Assembly: GCF_000495795.1 (NCBI RefSeq)
Contig: NZ_AWGD01000035.1
Span: forward strand, 62,001-126,000
Origin: Asticcacaulis sp. AC460
GTDB lineage: Bacteria > Pseudomonadota > Alphaproteobacteria > Caulobacterales > Caulobacteraceae
Length of the DNA: 64,000 bases
Direction: 5' to 3'
The notes beneath the pieces are model-generated. The model worked only from the letters and a program-made list of their open reading frames with translations, did not search any database and was not told where the DNA came from. Position numbers and translations under genes: made by a program. How positions within the stretch are numbered: position 1 is the stretch's first letter; every line of letters begins with the position of its first letter. Positions 61,093 to 64,000 of this stretch are shown here, piece after piece.

Positions 61093-63126
61093 ATGCCGTC
61101 TGACGGACAACCCGATCTGCTCGACACTGAACCGGAAGGCGGGCTCGACGGCCTGACCGCCCTGGCGGCCGACATCTTCGACTCGCCGATAGCCCTGGTC
61201 GCCCTGACGGATGGCGAACGCCATGTCTTCAAGGCACGGCACGGCATTCCGATGGATTCGATCCCGCGCGAGATTTCGTTCTGCGACTGTACCCTGGAGT
61301 CCAACAGCGTGCTGGTGGTCGAGGATACGCTGGACGATGAGCGGTTCTGCGACAATCCCTTCGTCGTGGACGAACCTTATGTTCGTTTCTATGCCGGGGC
61401 GCCGATCCATCTCGATGGTCAGGCGGTCGGCACGATCTGTGTGATCGACATCCATCCCCGCCGCGATTTCGACCATGCCGATCAGCGCCGTCTGAAGAAG
61501 CTGGCCGCGACGGCGGCATCGGTGCTGTCCCTGCGCCGTGACAGCCTGGCGCGCAAGGCGGCCATCCGCCAGTTCCAGGACACCCAGAACAAGCTGGAAC
61601 TGATGGAGGAGGTGGCCGGAGTCGGTTACTGGCACATCGACGTCAAGAAACAGGAGGCCTTCTGGTCGCGCGGCGTCTACGCTATCCACGGCCTGGACCG
61701 CGAGACCTTTACGCCCGACCTGACCAATACGATCGATCTCTTTCACGCCGACGACCGCGACGAGGTCCGGCGCTGCGTCGTCGATGCCATGCAGAATGGC
61801 GCCGACCTGCATTTCGAGTGCCGGCTGATCCGCGGCGACGGCGAGGAGCGCATCGTCTATGCCCGCGGCGGCGTCGAGCGTGACGAGGATGGCCAGCCCG
61901 ACTTCATCTTCGGCATCCTGGAAGACATTACCGATCAGTCGCACTATGAAGAAACGCTGCGCACTGCCAAGCGTGACGCCGAGGCCCACCAGCAGGCCAA
62001 GTCGGACTTCCTGTCCAATATGAGCCACGAGATCCGCACGCCCCTGACCACGATCCTGGGCTATGCCAACCTGCTCAAGGGCGTTGAGGACCTGCCCAAG
62101 GACGCGCGCCACTATATCGGCCGCATCAACAAGGCCGGCGAGGCGCTGCTGAGCCTGATCACCGACGTGCTCGACTTCTCCAAGCTGGAGGCCGGCCAGG
62201 TCACCCTGGATCCTCAGCCGACCGATCTGCGGCAACTGGCGGGCGATGTCGTCGACCAGTTCATGGCCCTGACCGATACGCGCAACATCACTATCGGCTT
62301 CGATTACGATGAGGCGTCGCCGATATGGCTATCGATCGACGACGTCCGCATCCGCCAGGTTCTGTACAACCTGATCGGCAACGCCTGCAAATTCACCCAT
62401 GACGGCTATGTCGCCGTGACCTTGGCCGTGACGGACGGGCGTCTGCGGGTCAAAGTCAAGGATTCCGGCCCGGGCCTGACGCCGGAACAGCGGGCGCGCC
62501 TGTTTACCCGCTTCAACCAAGTCGACAACAGTATCAACCGCAAGTACGGCGGATCGGGCCTGGGGCTGTCGATCTGCCACGAAATCGTCAAGCTGATGCA
62601 GGGCCGGATCGGCGTCGAGTCGGAGGCGGGTCAGGGCAGCACTTTCTGGTTCGAGGTCCCGGTGGTCGAGAGCGAAGCGCCTGCGCCTGTGGTCACCATC
62701 CTGGACCAGCGCCCGATTTTCCTGGAAGACCGCAAGGTGCTGATCGTCGACGACCACCCGGTCAACCGCGAACTGATCCGGTTGCTGCTGAAAGACTACG
62801 GCCTGGAGGTCTTCGAGGCCTGCGACGGCGCCGAGGCGCTGGAAATCTGCGCCACCATGCGCTTCAACCTGATCTTCATGGACATCCAGATGCCGGTACT
62901 CGATGGCATCACGGCGACACGCATGCTGTGCGAGCGCGGCGGCGAGAACCAGCCGGGCGCCATCGTCGCCCTGTCGGCCGCGACCCAGACCAAGCTGTTG
63001 ACCGACACGCGCGGTCACGGCTTCGATCATGTGCTGCACAAGCCGATCGACCTGCCGCAGTTCTACGCCACCCTGCACCGTTGTCTGGAAGACACTGACG
63101 GCACACCGATCGTGCTGGCGTGTTGA
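61093..63126 (+). CDS. Hybrid sensor histidine kinase (GAF-PAS-HisKA-HATPase-REC)
   Basis: The 677-residue soluble protein has a GAF domain (about 20-150, PREISFCDCTLESNSVLVVE), a PAS domain (170-285, GYWHIDVKKQEAFWSRGVYA), HisKA with His312 (NMSHEIRTPLTTILGY), HATPase (NLIGNACKFTHDG; GGSGLGLSICHEIV) and a C-terminal receiver (VLIVDDHPVNRELIRLLL, phospho-acceptor Asp597). All phosphotransfer residues are intact. No membrane span, so it likely senses a cytoplasmic signal. It would need an Hpt partner. Confidence 0.9.
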   Translation: MPSDGQPDLLDTEPEGGLDGLTALAADIFDSPIALVALTDGERHVFKARHGIPMDSIPREISFCDCTLESNSVLVVEDTLDDERFCDNPFVVDEPYVRFYAGAPIHLDGQAVGTICVIDIHPRRDFDHADQRRLKKLAATAASVLSLRRDSLARKAAIRQFQDTQNKLELMEEVAGVGYWHIDVKKQEAFWSRGVYAIHGLDRETFTPDLTNTIDLFHADDRDEVRRCVVDAMQNGADLHFECRLIRGDGEERIVYARGGVERDEDGQPDFIFGILEDITDQSHYEETLRTAKRDAEAHQQAKSDFLSNMSHEIRTPLTTILGYANLLKGVEDLPKDARHYIGRINKAGEALLSLITDVLDFSKLEAGQVTLDPQPTDLRQLAGDVVDQFMALTDTRNITIGFDYDEASPIWLSIDDVRIRQVLYNLIGNACKFTHDGYVAVTLAVTDGRLRVKVKDSGPGLTPEQRARLFTRFNQVDNSINRKYGGSGLGLSICHEIVKLMQGRIGVESEAGQGSTFWFEVPVVESEAPAPVVTILDQRPIFLEDRKVLIVDDHPVNRELIRLLLKDYGLEVFEACDGAEALEICATMRFNLIFMDIQMPVLDGITATRMLCERGGENQPGAIVALSAATQTKLLTDTRGHGFDHVLHKPIDLPQFYATLHRCLEDTDGTPIVLAC

Positions 63127-63162
63127 TTGCGGCAGGCGGCGAAGCGTGATAATCTGGTCATT

Positions 63163-63444
63163 ATGACCAGAAAATCCAAATCCCTTGCGCCCGGGCGCTG
63201 GCTGCTGCAAGACGCCAAGGCTCGGTTCAGCGAAGTTGTCCGCCGGGCTCGCAGTGAAGGTCCCCAACTGGTAACCGTTCATGGCCGCGACGAAGTCGTC
63301 ATCGTAGCCGCAGATGAGTTTCGACGTATGAACGGTGAAGCAACGGGGGCGGCATTGATTGCCGTCATGCAGGCGTCTCCCAGTCCGGACATCGATATCG
63401 AACCCGTACGGGGAGCCTTTCCCGTTCGTGGTGTCGACCTGTGA
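63163..63444 (+). CDS. Phd/YefM family antitoxin
   Basis: A 93-residue protein with the Phd/YefM pattern WLLQDAKARFSEVVRRARSE, then GPQLVTVHGRDEVVIVAADE. The C-terminal half is the toxin-neutralising part. The ATG at 63163 fits the family better than upstream options. The antitoxin stop overlaps the toxin GTG. Confidence 0.88.
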   Translation: MTRKSKSLAPGRWLLQDAKARFSEVVRRARSEGPQLVTVHGRDEVVIVAADEFRRMNGEATGAALIAVMQASPSPDIDIEPVRGAFPVRGVDL

Positions 63445-63863
63445 CGGGCTGGCTGCTCGATACGAATATCCTTTCCGAACTCCGGCGGCCGAAGCCGGAG
63501 CCCAAGGTCCTGGCCTTTGTCGCCGGCCAATCGCTTGACAGCCTGTACGTCAGTGCCGTCACGTTCGCAGAAATCCGTTTCGGTATTGAACTGGTTGATG
63601 ATCCAGGCCGTCGCGCAGAGTTGAACGACTGGTTACAACACAAGGTACGGCCGATGTTCCATCAGCGTGTGCTTGCCGTGAGTGAAGACGTCATGTTCAA
63701 GTGGCGATTGCTGGTAGAGCAGGGCCGCAAGACAGGACATACTTTTTCGCAACCTGACCTCATTATTGCGGCGACGGCGATTCACCATGGAGTGACGGTC
63801 GTGTCGCGCGATACCAGCCAGTTCGAAAAGGCCAGGGCTGACATTTATAACCCTTGGAATTGA
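63441..63863 (+). CDS. vapC: VapC-type PIN domain toxin
   Basis: The 140-residue protein has the four acidic PIN positions: Asp in WLLDTNILSEL, Glu in VSAVTFAEIRFGIE, Asp in SQPDLIIAATAIHHG and Asp in VVSRDTSQFE. Such toxins are Mg-dependent ribonucleases. Start is GTG at 63441 in a GTGA overlap with the antitoxin. Confidence 0.9.
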   Translation: MTGWLLDTNILSELRRPKPEPKVLAFVAGQSLDSLYVSAVTFAEIRFGIELVDDPGRRAELNDWLQHKVRPMFHQRVLAVSEDVMFKWRLLVEQGRKTGHTFSQPDLIIAATAIHHGVTVVSRDTSQFEKARADIYNPWN

Positions 63864-63893
63864 AGCTTTTGCTTGACCGGACTCGCCACATGA

Positions 63894-64000
<107 letters not shown>

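Overview
The window is a GC-rich chromosomal segment from an alphaproteobacterium, most likely a member of the Caulobacterales. Support: a tRNA-His with the alphaproteobacterial G1-U72/A73 acceptor, an ileS-lspA-bamF (DUF3035) block, DUF2093, DUF2336 proteins, a TipF-like degenerate EAL protein next to a single-domain receiver, a CheY/CheZ pair and a TonB/ExbBD locus with two TonB paralogues. No rRNA, CRISPR array, prophage or intact insertion sequence was seen.

Layout. 1-5751 is the 3' part of a giant RTX protein, cut by the window edge. A 930-bp noncoding leader follows, then exbB-exbD-tonB, two back-to-back terminators and a second tonB-like gene (6.7-9.7 kb). After an M48 lipoprotein protease and tRNA-His come a glycine-oxidase-like flavoprotein and a lytic transglycosylase. 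From 12.9 to 20 kb lies a signalling cluster: a histidine kinase that has lost its phospho-acceptors, two DUF2336-type proteins, an Hpt protein and a degenerate GGDEF/EAL protein, with nadK among them. Next are a YpfJ-type metallopeptidase and an RND efflux operon whose pump carries an extra membrane block (21.7-26.3 kb). Housekeeping genes follow: a CNNM/CorC transporter with aroB-aroK, xerD, accA, an M1 peptidase, mscS-tadA, an RluB-like pseudouridine synthase with a long repetitive tail, rsmD, mutL, bamF-lspA-ileS, a PQQ-type sugar dehydrogenase and ribF. The last 12 kb hold cheY-cheZ, a GNAT and a HAD gene, a ParE-type toxin-antitoxin pair, tipF with a receiver gene, an M23 peptidase with DUF2093, xseA, a hybrid histidine kinase, a Phd/VapC pair and the start of purD.

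The ordinary genes form short operons, several with 4-base ATGA overlaps (aroK-aroB, tadA-mscS, M1-DUF6702-like, GNAT-HAD, Phd-VapC as GTGA). Motility and c-di-GMP signalling recur as a theme: CheY/CheZ, TipF with a receiver, and degenerate GGDEF/EAL and kinase proteins. Intergenic spaces contain several palindromic repeat elements (33.4, 41.1, 43.1, 18.4 and 52.2 kb).

The observations most worth following are: a CheZ with three FliM-like CheY-docking motifs; a pseudo-histidine kinase inside the DUF2336/Hpt cluster; an RND pump with about four extra membrane segments; a near-perfect hairpin that covers the ribosome binding site of a GyrI-like gene; a 49-residue membrane peptide gene with its own promoter-like sequence and terminators; and methyltransferase sequence behind a signal peptide. 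I saw no single locus that is clearly a new defence or biosynthetic system.
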